DNA of 48,000 nucleotides from a virus, in the IMG/VR virus record IMGVR_UViG_3300022916_000026, positions 1 through 48,000 of that record. One strand, 5' to 3'. Shown piece by piece: positions 39,518 through 46,789 of this stretch. The position numbers and the translations under genes are program-made. The first letter of the stretch is position 1. The number at the start of each line of letters is the position of its first letter. The notes under the pieces were generated by a model that did no database searches, had not been told where the DNA came from, and saw only the letters and a program-made list of their open reading frames with translations.

Positions 39518-39706
39518 CTAGGCCTGGCCCTTGCCGATCTCTTCGATGCGCTCGCGGACCAGGGCCCGGACCAGGGAACTATTCTGGACCTGGACCCCTG
39601 ATAACTTTTCGCGCCGCGTCTTTTCTTGCATGAGTGCCTTCCATTCAATCTCATCGTCTGGCCACTTCACGCCGATGGTCATCTTCATTTCGTTTTTGTT
39701 TGCCAT
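39518..39706 (-). CDS. Small early regulator (ribbon-helix-helix-like)
   Basis: 62 residues from ATG 39706: MANKNEMKMTIGVKWPDDEI, EWKALMQEKTRREKLSGVQV, QNSSLVRALVRERIEEIGKG. A basic beta start and two helices with 'NSSLVRALVRERI' fit an RHH repressor. It is the first gene of the minus operon, its ATG lies seven bases after the -10 box (leaderless), and a 14-bp palindrome covers the -10, suggesting autoregulation. Confidence 0.55.
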   Translation of the reverse strand: MANKNEMKMTIGVKWPDDEIEWKALMQEKTRREKLSGVQVQNSSLVRALVRERIEEIGKGQA

Positions 39707-39742
39707 GTGAAGCAATATTGCTTAATTAGCTTCGATTGTCAA
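39706..39742 (-). promoter_or_regulatory. Early minus promoter with AAGCAATATTGCTT palindrome
   Basis: Minus-strand TTGACA (39737-39742), 17 bases, AATATT (39714-39719), then seven bases to ATG 39706. A perfect 14-bp palindrome AAGCAATATTGCTT (39710-39723) overlaps the -10 and start region, the ideal place for a repressor. A related site is at 31751-31771. Confidence 0.65.
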
Positions 39743-39805
39743 CTGGTTTCTTTCTTAAAAGCCCGGTTATTTCATCAAAGCCGTTTTATCAATAAAACTA
39801 ATGAC

Positions 39806-39842
39806 TTGACTATGCCTGGTTGTTCGGCTAGCTTGGATCTAA
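39806..39842 (+). promoter_or_regulatory. Divergent plus-strand promoter for the terminase operon
   Basis: TTGACT (39806-39811), 17 bases, TAGCTT (39829-39834), then seven bases to ATG 39842. The -10 is a weak match, but the spacing to the start codon equals that of the minus promoters, and no good Shine-Dalgarno precedes this ATG. Drives the packaging/head arm. Confidence 0.5.
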
Positions 39843-40336
39843 TGTCTGACAACCGCGATAACCCCGAGGTGAAGCATGAGGCGCCTGTAAGCGATGAGTC
39901 GCCCGCTGTGAAAAACAAGGGTGGGCGGCCATCCAAGCTTACTCGGGAGGTGCGTGAGATTTTCGTTGAGGCGGCAAAATGTGGGGCCCATTGGAAGCTG
40001 GCCGCATTTGAAGCGGATGTATCCGTCAGAAGCGCGGAATTGTGGCGCAAGAAAGGAGAGGAGGACCGCGACGCAGGAATTGACTCGAAGGAGGCGCGCT
40101 TTTTTCGTGCCGTCACGCGCGCGCTTGGCAAGTGGGGCCGCGAGAGGTGGACGTCGGCGCAGGACGCCGCGTCTAGTTCGGAGGCGCAGCCCCACCAGTG
40201 GGCCTACACTACGCGCTTTCCTGAGTTCCACCCAAAGCGCCGCGTCGAGCTCACGGGAGAGGATGGAGGCCCCGTCAAGGTTGAATCGAACCCGATCGCG
40301 GAACTCGACGCCGCCCTCGGCGGAAAGCCAGAATAA
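39842..40336 (+). CDS. Terminase small subunit-like protein
   Basis: 164 residues from ATG 39842. After an acidic start it has NKGGRPSKLTREVREIFVEA and 'KCGAHWKLAAFEADVSVRSA', followed by ELWRKKGEEDRD, the 'GRPSK...I..A...G....AA...VS..T...W...G' HTH pattern of small terminase subunits that recognise phage DNA for packaging. The C-terminus (RFPEFHPKRRVELTGEDGGP) also matches such proteins. Directly precedes the large subunit. Confidence 0.75.
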   Translation: MSDNRDNPEVKHEAPVSDESPAVKNKGGRPSKLTREVREIFVEAAKCGAHWKLAAFEADVSVRSAELWRKKGEEDRDAGIDSKEARFFRAVTRALGKWGRERWTSAQDAASSSEAQPHQWAYTTRFPEFHPKRRVELTGEDGGPVKVESNPIAELDAALGGKPE

Positions 40337-40339
40337 CCC

Positions 40340-41758
40340 ATGGGCCTATCCAGAGCCGATCGCCTGCGAGCCATGCCGTGGGCCCATCGTCGCGCGCTGC
40401 TCGATCGCCTCGGCCCCGACGCCTGCGCAGCACTGCGCCTAGATTGGAACTTCTGGGCCAGGCCTGAGCAGCTCGCCCCCGGCTCGAAAGAATCAGCCAT
40501 CGATCGCGACGACTGGTCTTTTTGGCTTATCCTCGCCGGTCGAGGATTTGGCAAGACCAGGGCCGGATCCGAGTGGTGTGTCGAACAGGCAAGGAAGCAC
40601 CCCGGGAGCCACGGCGCGCTAGTTGGAGCGACGGCGGCCGATGTGCGCGACACCATGCTCAGCGCCGGCCAAGAGATGGTCGAGGGTGCGTCTGGCATCC
40701 TGGCCGTGTCTCCGCCCGGCTTCATGCCCGTCTATGAGCCCTCAAAGAGGATCTTAACCTGGCCCAACGGGACAGTTGGCACGCTTTACAGCGCAGAAGA
40801 GCCCGACCGAATGAGGGGGCCTCAGCACCATTGGGGGTGGGCCGACGAGCTGGCGGCATGGAAGCGCCTTCAAGACACTTGGGATCAGCTCATGTTTGGC
40901 TTGCGCCTCGGAAAGTCGCCGAGGATGTGCATCACAACCACGCCGCGCCCCTTGCCCGCGATTAAGGAGCTGATAAAAAATCCGCGTACCGTCGTCACCA
41001 GGGGAAGCACCTACGACAACAGAGACAACCTCGCCGAGGTGTTCTTCGATAGCATCATTTCAAAATACGAGGGCACCCGCCTCGGACGCCAGGAGCTCCA
41101 CGCCGAGCTGCTTGATGACGTTCAGGGGGCGCTATGGAATCTCGCCATGATTGACGCTGCGCGCGTGGTCGAGGAAGAGGTTCCGGCCCTCCTGCGCGTG
41201 ACCGTTGCCGTTGACCCCGCGGTCTCGACCTCTGAAAAATCAGACGAGACCGGGATCGTAGCTGGTGGCGTGGGTCTCTGCAGCTGCAAGGGTTCGCCCG
41301 AACTTCACGCGTTCGTTATGCGAGACCACTCCGGGAAATATTCTCCAAACGGGTGGGGATCCGAGGCCGTTGCGTTGTACAACCGCCTTCAAGCGGATCG
41401 AATCGTCGCCGAGGTGAACAACGGAGGCGACCTTGTCGAGAGCAACCTCAGAACAGTTGACCAGGCCGTGAGCTATAGGGCCGTACACGCATCCCGTGGC
41501 AAGCTGACGCGAGCCGAGCCCGTCGCCGCCCTGTACGAGCAGGGCAAGGTGCATCACGTCGGGGGCGGGTTGGTTAAGCTCGAAGATCAACAGACACAGT
41601 GGGATCCCACCGCCAAGATGAAATCGCCCGACCGGATGGACGCCCTCGTTTATCTCATCACGGACCTGATGATCGAAAACAAGCCGTCCATACCGTCGTC
41701 GGGCCCGTTGAACATTCCGATCCTTGGCGGTAAGCAAGGCTGGGGGGTAGGGCGATGA
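40340..41758 (+). CDS. Terminase large subunit
   Basis: 472 residues. ATPase: Walker A in WLILAGRGFGKTRAGSEW (about residue 65-75) and a Walker-B/catalytic region HHWGWADELAAWKRLQDTWD. The RNase H-like nuclease has VTVAVDPAVSTSEKSDETGI (first Asp), a 'VAEVNNGGDLVESNLRT' strand (second acidic) and 'MKSPDRMDALVYLI' (last Asp). It cuts concatemers and pumps DNA through the portal. The start lies three bases after the small-subunit stop. Confidence 0.93.
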   Translation: MGLSRADRLRAMPWAHRRALLDRLGPDACAALRLDWNFWARPEQLAPGSKESAIDRDDWSFWLILAGRGFGKTRAGSEWCVEQARKHPGSHGALVGATAADVRDTMLSAGQEMVEGASGILAVSPPGFMPVYEPSKRILTWPNGTVGTLYSAEEPDRMRGPQHHWGWADELAAWKRLQDTWDQLMFGLRLGKSPRMCITTTPRPLPAIKELIKNPRTVVTRGSTYDNRDNLAEVFFDSIISKYEGTRLGRQELHAELLDDVQGALWNLAMIDAARVVEEEVPALLRVTVAVDPAVSTSEKSDETGIVAGGVGLCSCKGSPELHAFVMRDHSGKYSPNGWGSEAVALYNRLQADRIVAEVNNGGDLVESNLRTVDQAVSYRAVHASRGKLTRAEPVAALYEQGKVHHVGGGLVKLEDQQTQWDPTAKMKSPDRMDALVYLITDLMIENKPSIPSSGPLNIPILGGKQGWGVGR

Positions 41759-42024
41759 TCCCCCGCGACGCCTGGGATCAACGAGGACGGCAGCGAGGAG
41801 GAAGTGCCCGCATGACCGCAACCGTCATCCCATCCCCGGGCCCATTCGCCGCCGAATGCCCAATCTGTCTGACCCGTGCATGGGACCAGGTCGAGCGCAA
41901 GGGGCTGCACCACGTCGTGTTCCGCTGCAAGGCCTGCGGCCACCGCCTCGACCACAAAACCGAGCCCGCCCTTGATCCCGTAGTCACACCCGTTACGCCT
42001 CCGATCCCTGGAAAGGCTGTTTGA
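41755..42024 (+). CDS. Small zinc-ribbon protein between terminase and portal
   Basis: 89 residues from ATG 41755 (ATGA overlap); a shorter start at ATG 41812 has GAGGAGGAAG eight bases upstream and removes the unstructured 19 residues. Two CxxC knuckles (AECPICLTRAW and FRCKACGHRLD) form a zinc ribbon. Ends in a Pro-rich tail. Function unknown; may assist packaging. Confidence 0.6.
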   Translation: MIPRDAWDQRGRQRGGSARMTATVIPSPGPFAAECPICLTRAWDQVERKGLHHVVFRCKACGHRLDHKTEPALDPVVTPVTPPIPGKAV

Positions 42025-42025
42025 T

Positions 42026-43429
42026 ATGAAGCTCCCCACCGCTAAAAATCTCCTGTCCTCCGCTGCAAAGGTCGCCGCTCCCTACCTTCCTCCTGCCCTC
42101 TCTGCCCGCCTGCTCCCCCGCCAGAAGGCCGCGACCTCTTCGGGCGGGGGCTCCTTAACCCTGCGCGACATGACGCACGAGCTTGGGCGTGGTGGCCTAA
42201 ACGTGGTCGGGGACTACGTGTACGAGGAATGGCTCGAGGAACTCCAGGGCGCGCGCGGGATGGCCATGTACAGGGAGATGAACGATAACTGCCCGACCCT
42301 CGGCGGGATCAACTTGACGATCGGGTCGCTTGTCCGACAGGTAACCTGGGACGCCGAGGCCGTCAAGCCCGACAATCCCGGCTTTGTGTCCGAGCAAGTG
42401 CACGCCGATGACGCCGACTTTCTCCGCGACAACATGACCGGAATGCCCGAGGAATCATGGGATGAAGTGATTGACGACGCCATGACCATGATCCCCTTTG
42501 GGTACGCGCTGCTCGAGGATTGCTTTTACAAGCGCGACGACGGGCGGATCGGCTGGCTTAAGATGCCTGGCCGCGCTCAAGAGTCGATCGAGCGCTGGAA
42601 CTGGGACGAGCGAGGCCTTGCCACGCACGCCTATCAGATCTCGCCCGACACCTACGACGAGATCGAGATCCCCCTCGACAAGTGCACCCACTTCCGCACC
42701 ACGGGCCGCAAGGGCAACCCGGAGGGGCGGAGCTGCTACCGCAACGCATACCCCGCTCACCAGTTTCAGAAGCGACTCCAGGTGATCGAGGCCATCGGGA
42801 TCGAGCGTGACGCCGCCGGCATTCCGAAGATCGGTGTTCCAGAGGATCTATTTCTCCCGGGCGCCACCGCTGATCAGATCGCAATCCTCAACGTGTTCAA
42901 GTCCATCGCGACCGGGATCCACCGCGACGAGCACGAGGGGCTGGTGATGCCCATCGGGTACGACGACAACGGCAAAGATAAATATACGTTCGAGCTGGTG
43001 TCATCGGGCGGCTCCAGGCAGATCAACATCAACGAGGTGATCGTCCGCTACGATTGGGATAAGGCCCGGGCCTTTATGGCGAAGTTCGTCATGCTGGGGC
43101 AGACCGCCGTCGGCGCCAAGTCCCTCGCCGACACGGACACAAACCTGTTTTTCGTGATCCTCGGCGCCTGGCTTAAGAATATTCAACAGACATTCAACCG
43201 CCAGAGCGTTCCGCGCCTGTTCCGCCTCAACGGCATCACCGATCGCCCGCTGCCGAAGGTGGTCTCGGGCGACATCGAATCGCGCGACCTCGGCCCGGTG
43301 GCCGACGCGCTGCTCAAGCTGGTACAGGCTGGGATGCCCGTGTTCCCGAGCAAGGACAACAAGACCGAGGACGCCTTGATGCGCATGGCCGACGTTCCAT
43401 GGACGCCCGAGGGGGGGCTGGTGAACTGA
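42026..43429 (+). CDS. Portal protein
   Basis: 467 residues. Typical portal signatures: WLEELQGARGMAMYREMNDN (start of the wing), 'CPTLGGINLTIGSLVRQVTW', 'GYALLEDCFYKRDDGRIGWL', then 'VIVRYDWDKARAFMAKFVML' with GQTAVGAKSLADTDTNLFFV (stem and clip). This resembles Mu gp29-like/DUF935-type portals. Forms the dodecameric ring for DNA passage. Between terminase and MuF as usual. Confidence 0.88.
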   Translation: MKLPTAKNLLSSAAKVAAPYLPPALSARLLPRQKAATSSGGGSLTLRDMTHELGRGGLNVVGDYVYEEWLEELQGARGMAMYREMNDNCPTLGGINLTIGSLVRQVTWDAEAVKPDNPGFVSEQVHADDADFLRDNMTGMPEESWDEVIDDAMTMIPFGYALLEDCFYKRDDGRIGWLKMPGRAQESIERWNWDERGLATHAYQISPDTYDEIEIPLDKCTHFRTTGRKGNPEGRSCYRNAYPAHQFQKRLQVIEAIGIERDAAGIPKIGVPEDLFLPGATADQIAILNVFKSIATGIHRDEHEGLVMPIGYDDNGKDKYTFELVSSGGSRQININEVIVRYDWDKARAFMAKFVMLGQTAVGAKSLADTDTNLFFVILGAWLKNIQQTFNRQSVPRLFRLNGITDRPLPKVVSGDIESRDLGPVADALLKLVQAGMPVFPSKDNKTEDALMRMADVPWTPEGGLVN

Positions 43430-43620
43430 TGGCTGGCAAAAAAAACCGCGCATCGAAGTTTTCCGACGCGTTCAAAAAAATAGACGCACTTTCCGATGCG
43501 CGCGAGATTATTGTGCGCGCCGTGGTTATTATTCGCCAATCGGTAACGGACGATGACGAGCAAGAGTGGATCTTCGACGCATGTGACTTCCTCGGGGTTG
43601 AGGATGCGGAGGACGTATGA
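43429..43620 (+). CDS. 63-residue hypothetical protein between portal and MuF
   Basis: ATG 43429 overlaps the portal stop (TGATG) and the end overlaps the MuF start (ATGA). A basic beginning (MAGKKNRASKFSDAFKKIDA), a hydrophobic helix (REIIVRAVVIIRQSV) and an acidic C-terminus (DDDEQEWIFDACDFLGVEDA). AT-richer in codon use than neighbours. Unknown role. Confidence 0.5.
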   Translation: MAGKKNRASKFSDAFKKIDALSDAREIIVRAVVIIRQSVTDDDEQEWIFDACDFLGVEDAEDV

Positions 43621-45422
43621 CCACGATCCGCTACCACGCCAAGGCCGCCCCCGTCGCCCCCCGTGTGCGCGCGCGCCAGCGGGCCACCTACGCCGCCGCG
43701 GCCAAGGTAGAAAAGGACCTCGCGCGATATCTGCGCGCCTCCCTCGCCTCGATGCAGGGCAAGGTGCAGATCGACAAGGTGGCGCGCCTGATCGGCGAGG
43801 GCTTGGGACCGTCGGAGATCTTCAGCATTATCGAGCGCACGGGCGGTGAATCAATCGAAGCCATCGCGTCCACCCTGGCCGATGGTGTCGCTGAGGCCGT
43901 TGAAGCTGGGGCCGCCGTTGCTTCCGCCGAAGCTGGTGGGATCGCCGTGGCCACCGCCGAGGGCGCCGCAATCATTGACATGGGCCGCCCGCTGATCGCC
44001 GACTATCTACGCACAAGTTCCCTTGCCGCCGTCGAGGACCTGAGCACGCAAGGGTTCAAGACCGTCAAGGCCGTGATCGACGAGGGCGTCTTGCGTGGGC
44101 GCCACCCCAGGGCGATGGCGCGCGATATCAAGTCGTCGATCTCTATGACCGAGCGAGACACCAAGGCATGGCAGAAGTTCAGGGCTACCCGCCTGGCCGA
44201 GGCCGGCTCAGATCCCGCGATGAAGGCCCGGGCGTTGGCCGCCTCTGACAAGTACGCCGAGGCCAAGATCGCGGCCCGTGCAAAGACGATCGCGCACACT
44301 GAGAGCATGACCGCGATCAACAAGGGTCGGGAGCAGCTATGGGATCAGCTCAAGGAAGACGGGGCGCTGCCCGACGATCAGCGCAAGGAATGGATAACTG
44401 GTTTAGATGAATTAGTGTGTATTGTGTGTGGTCCTCTTCATGGAGAAAAAATCAATGTAGGGGAGTCGTGGGCGCAAGCTGGAGGCCCGGACGTCGAAAC
44501 CCCGCCAGCCCATCCCAATTGTGTGCCTGCCGGCCAGGTGGTCTACGGTCCAGAGATTGAGGCTGTTACTCGCCGGGAATACGCCGGCCCGCTAGTCGAG
44601 ATCAAAACGGCGATGGCCGCAAGCTGCTCCGTCACCCCAAATCACCCGGTGCTCACCCCTCGCGGTTGGGTTGCAGCTGGTGCGCTCCGCGAAGGCGATG
44701 AGGTATTTCTTGGCGGCGCGGGTGAGCGGGTGCTTTCTTTTGTCAACCCATATGGTCAAGACGTTCCATCCAAGATCGAGGAAGTAGGGGATCTTCTTCG
44801 CATCTCGCGCCCTGTGGCGTCCATACGCATGCCATCCGCCGCCGTTGACTTCCACGGCGACGGAGTCCCCGGCGGCCACGTCGATGCTGTAGCGACCTAC
44901 CGCGCACTGGATCGTGACACTATAGCCCGCAGACCTCAGCCACTCGGCGACGAGCAACTCTGCCGGGCTAGAAAATCGACCGTCCCCCTCGCGTGTCTTG
45001 GCTATCTTGCAGCGATGCTCCTCCGAGTGAGTCGATCCGCGCATCGCCTCGTTTGCCGCCTTGGCAAGGGCCTGTCGCTCCTCTTTGCTGGCAAGGGCCT
45101 GTCGAACGAACATACTCTCGCTTCGATTTCTGGGGACAATTCCGCAAGCGAGGAGCCTGGGCCTTATGGCCGATCTGGCGATTCCATATCGCTTCGCGAG
45201 GGCCAGCTCGGAGGCCCCTTCGATGTAAAGTCTCTCGAGTTCACAAAGGGGCACATTGACGCGGGTGAATTTCATCGGGATAGGGTTGCATCTACGCGTG
45301 AATTCAGATATGTTGGGCATGTATACAATCTCCAAACTGCAGAGGGTTGGTTTTCGTGCAATGACATTATCACATCCAACTGCCGCTGTACAGAGGCCCT
45401 TGTGATCAAAAGGAAGAAATAA
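43617..45422 (+). CDS. MuF-like minor head protein containing an intein
   Basis: 601 residues. The extein is 301 + 13 residues: a helical MuF domain ('ARAKTIAHTESMTAINKGRE', EWITGLDELVCIVCGPLHGE and the end PPAHPNC^RCTEALV). MuF proteins bind the portal inside the head. Between HPN and CRC lies a 287-residue intein (residues 302-588): Cys1 in CVPAGQVVYGP, block B with T340-P-N-H343 in VTPNHPVLTPRGW, a DFHGDG segment (411-416), block F VGHVYNLQTAEGWFSCND and terminal DIITSN followed by Cys+1. Penultimate position is Ser rather than His. Splicing restores the conserved HPNCRC. Confidence 0.88.
   Translation: MTTIRYHAKAAPVAPRVRARQRATYAAAAKVEKDLARYLRASLASMQGKVQIDKVARLIGEGLGPSEIFSIIERTGGESIEAIASTLADGVAEAVEAGAAVASAEAGGIAVATAEGAAIIDMGRPLIADYLRTSSLAAVEDLSTQGFKTVKAVIDEGVLRGRHPRAMARDIKSSISMTERDTKAWQKFRATRLAEAGSDPAMKARALAASDKYAEAKIAARAKTIAHTESMTAINKGREQLWDQLKEDGALPDDQRKEWITGLDELVCIVCGPLHGEKINVGESWAQAGGPDVETPPAHPNCVPAGQVVYGPEIEAVTRREYAGPLVEIKTAMAASCSVTPNHPVLTPRGWVAAGALREGDEVFLGGAGERVLSFVNPYGQDVPSKIEEVGDLLRISRPVASIRMPSAAVDFHGDGVPGGHVDAVATYRALDRDTIARRPQPLGDEQLCRARKSTVPLACLGYLAAMLLRVSRSAHRLVCRLGKGLSLLFAGKGLSNEHTLASISGDNSASEEPGPYGRSGDSISLREGQLGGPFDVKSLEFTKGHIDAGEFHRDRVASTREFRYVGHVYNLQTAEGWFSCNDIITSNCRCTEALVIKRKK
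44390..44460 (+). other. AT-rich extein patch upstream of the intein
   Basis: Within the MuF extein, 44401-44460 is only 35% GC (21 of 60 bases), using codons such as TTA, GAT, GAA, TGT, ATT, AAA, AAT, GTA to encode LDELVCIVCGPLHGEKINV, whereas flanking MuF codons are strongly G/C-ending. It lies 60-130 bases before the intein site. It looks like DNA from a different donor, consistent with co-conversion during homing. Confidence 0.6.
44520..45380 (+). mobile_element. Intein in MuF, carrying an antisense homing endonuclease
   Basis: The intein runs from TGT (Cys, codon 302) to AAC (Asn, codon 588), 861 bases, in frame with MuF. Splicing motifs are as given for the MuF entry. No homing endonuclease domain is recognisable in the sense frame between blocks B and F; instead the opposite strand encodes one (44592-45320). 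The insertion site is the codon for the last conserved Cys pair of MuF, a position likely conserved in many phages and so a good homing target. The sense frame has no stop in 861 bases despite antisense coding. Confidence 0.82.
44592..45320 (-). CDS. Vsr-like/EDxHD homing endonuclease, antisense within the intein
   Basis: 242 residues from ATG 45320 with GGAG nine bases upstream. Residues about 26-62 form a helix-turn-helix (LERLYIEGASELALAKRYGI, ARSAIRPRLLACGI). Residues 117-197 carry a Vsr/EDxHD nuclease: SSPAELLVAEWLRSAGYSV (Glu 121), VGRYSIDVAAGDS (Asp 147), VAVEVNGGGWHAYGRHRARD (Glu 157, His 164, Asp 173) and LGWNVLTIWVDK. A linker with NUMOD-like repeats (SEEHRCKIAKTREG) joins them. It lies entirely within the intein on the opposite strand, so it can move the intein but is expressed separately. 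Confidence 0.8.
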   Translation of the reverse strand: MPNISEFTRRCNPIPMKFTRVNVPLCELERLYIEGASELALAKRYGIARSAIRPRLLACGIVPRNRSESMFVRQALASKEERQALAKAANEAMRGSTHSEEHRCKIAKTREGDGRFSSPAELLVAEWLRSAGYSVTIQCAVGRYSIDVAAGDSVAVEVNGGGWHAYGRHRARDAKKIPYFLDLGWNVLTIWVDKRKHPLTRAAKKYLIAFAERTSCNPTARGEHRVIWGDGAACGHRRFDLD

Positions 45423-45676
45423 TGCCAAAGACACTCAAGGAACGAATCACCGCGAAGAAGGAAGAGATCGCCGAGCTGCGCACCGAGGTTGATGCCCTGT
45501 GGGCCAAGGTCGCCCCCGTCCGCAAGAAAATCAAGCGCCTCAACAACAAGGCGATCGAGGCTGGCTGCGAGCTGCTCACCATGCAGCGCGAGGCCGTCGC
45601 CAAGCTGCAGGCCGACCGCGAGGCCGCCGCCGTCAAGGCTGGCAAAAAGGTCAAGCTCAAGGACGGCAAGGAGTAG
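45422..45676 (+). CDS. Small coiled-coil protein
   Basis: 84 residues; ATG 45422 overlaps the MuF stop by one base. Nearly continuous heptad helix (LKERITAKKEEIAELRTEVD, ALWAKVAPVRKKIKRLNNKA, LLTMQREAVAKLQADREAAA) with a basic C-terminus. Possibly a head accessory or a chaperone; unknown. Confidence 0.5.
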   Translation: MPKTLKERITAKKEEIAELRTEVDALWAKVAPVRKKIKRLNNKAIEAGCELLTMQREAVAKLQADREAAAVKAGKKVKLKDGKE

Positions 45677-45679
45677 CCG

Positions 45680-45901
45680 ATGCTGACCGCCGCCCCCTGC
45701 CCGTTCGACCGTGAGCCGGATCCCCTGGCCGACGTGCCCGAGCCGACCGACGAAGATCTCGAGATGATCGAGCGCCGCGCGGAGCGACGCGACGAAGAGC
45801 CCGACGCCTTGGAATCTGAGCTTGATCGGCAGGACACGGATCGCATCATTCGTTCAATCGTGCGCGACGGGTCGATCCCTGGCGACACGGGGAGGTGGTA
45901 G
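45680..45901 (+). CDS. Small acidic protein
   Basis: 73 residues, AAGGAG before ATG 45680. Highly charged (DREPDPLADVPEPTDEDLEM, RRAERRDEEPDALESELDRQ), ending in a DRIIRSIVRDGSIPGDTGRW segment. No motif; position between MuF and the zinc-ribbon/MazG-like protein. Confidence 0.45.
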   Translation: MLTAAPCPFDREPDPLADVPEPTDEDLEMIERRAERRDEEPDALESELDRQDTDRIIRSIVRDGSIPGDTGRW

Positions 45902-45904
45902 ATC

Positions 45905-46789
45905 GTGGGTCTTCCTTGTCCTACTTGTAGTGGTGGCACCTTGTTTCGTAACGACGTGGGCGATCTCGAGTGTCTCGCCTGCCATGCTGTGCCGTACCAC
46001 GGGGGCGTCGAGCCGGAAGGGGCGCCGCCTCAGTCAGTGGAGTTCCAGAGCATGACGGCCCTGCGCCTTGCGGCATCTGTGCGCGTCACAGACGCGCCAA
46101 CGTCCGACCTCGGGTGCGTGGAATGCGGACGGGTGCCGTTTCAAGAGGATCTCCGCCTTCGCCGGCCTGGCTCGAGCATGATGAAATTCAACTGCCCGTG
46201 CGGAAACGAGATCCTTTATTCCCGCGAGGAGGTGCCGTGCCTGCCCAAGATGGGCCGACCGGTGATTGACGCCGACGCGACCCCGGGCGAACAGGCTTCC
46301 GTCGACCACCCTGGCCCCATGCCCGACGAGGGCGCGGGCCTGCATGGCGTGGAGGTGGGGCTTGATAACCCGATCGACTTCGAGGAGCGTGGGTGCACCG
46401 CCGCGGGCCGTTGCGAGCCGCCGACCATCCGCGATGCGACGCCAAGTGAAAAGGCAGCCGGGATCGAGTCGGTCGCCCTGGGAATCAAGGTCGAGCGAGC
46501 CAACCGCGCCGCCACCCCCGAGCCGCCCCCGATCCACCGCCCGGGCCAAGGTGATATTCAAGGCCTCGTGATCGACGACCTCAAGGCCAGGCGCGAGGAA
46601 GGGATCCGCCGCTACGGTACCCCGCTGCAGGCCCACAACGGCCGGGACGCCATGAACGACCTGTACCAGGAGATCCTCGACGCCGCTTGCTACCTAAAAC
46701 AAGTGATCGAGGAGCGGGGACCATGCCGTGCCGAGCCGCCGAAGATCCCTCACCTCGCGGATGTTCGCGACTGGAGTGTTAAACCATGA
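45905..46789 (+). CDS. Zinc-ribbon protein fused to a MazG-like nucleotide pyrophosphohydrolase domain
   Basis: 294 residues from GTG 45905 (GGAGGT upstream). The first 110 residues have several Cys pairs (CPTCSGG, CLAC, CVEC, CPCG), i.e. two or three zinc ribbons. After a disordered linker the C-terminus, DIQGLVIDDLKARREEGIRR followed by YGTPLQAHNGRDAMNDLYQE and ILDAACYLKQVIEERG, matches the MazG-like family dATP/dGTP diphosphohydrolase pattern (DL..R...G...YG..L..xNGR.A..D.YQE.LD...YL). It may cleanse nucleotides or alarmone-like signals in infection. Such a fusion placed in the head cluster is unusual. Confidence 0.65.
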   Translation: MGLPCPTCSGGTLFRNDVGDLECLACHAVPYHGGVEPEGAPPQSVEFQSMTALRLAASVRVTDAPTSDLGCVECGRVPFQEDLRLRRPGSSMMKFNCPCGNEILYSREEVPCLPKMGRPVIDADATPGEQASVDHPGPMPDEGAGLHGVEVGLDNPIDFEERGCTAAGRCEPPTIRDATPSEKAAGIESVALGIKVERANRAATPEPPPIHRPGQGDIQGLVIDDLKARREEGIRRYGTPLQAHNGRDAMNDLYQEILDAACYLKQVIEERGPCRAEPPKIPHLADVRDWSVKP

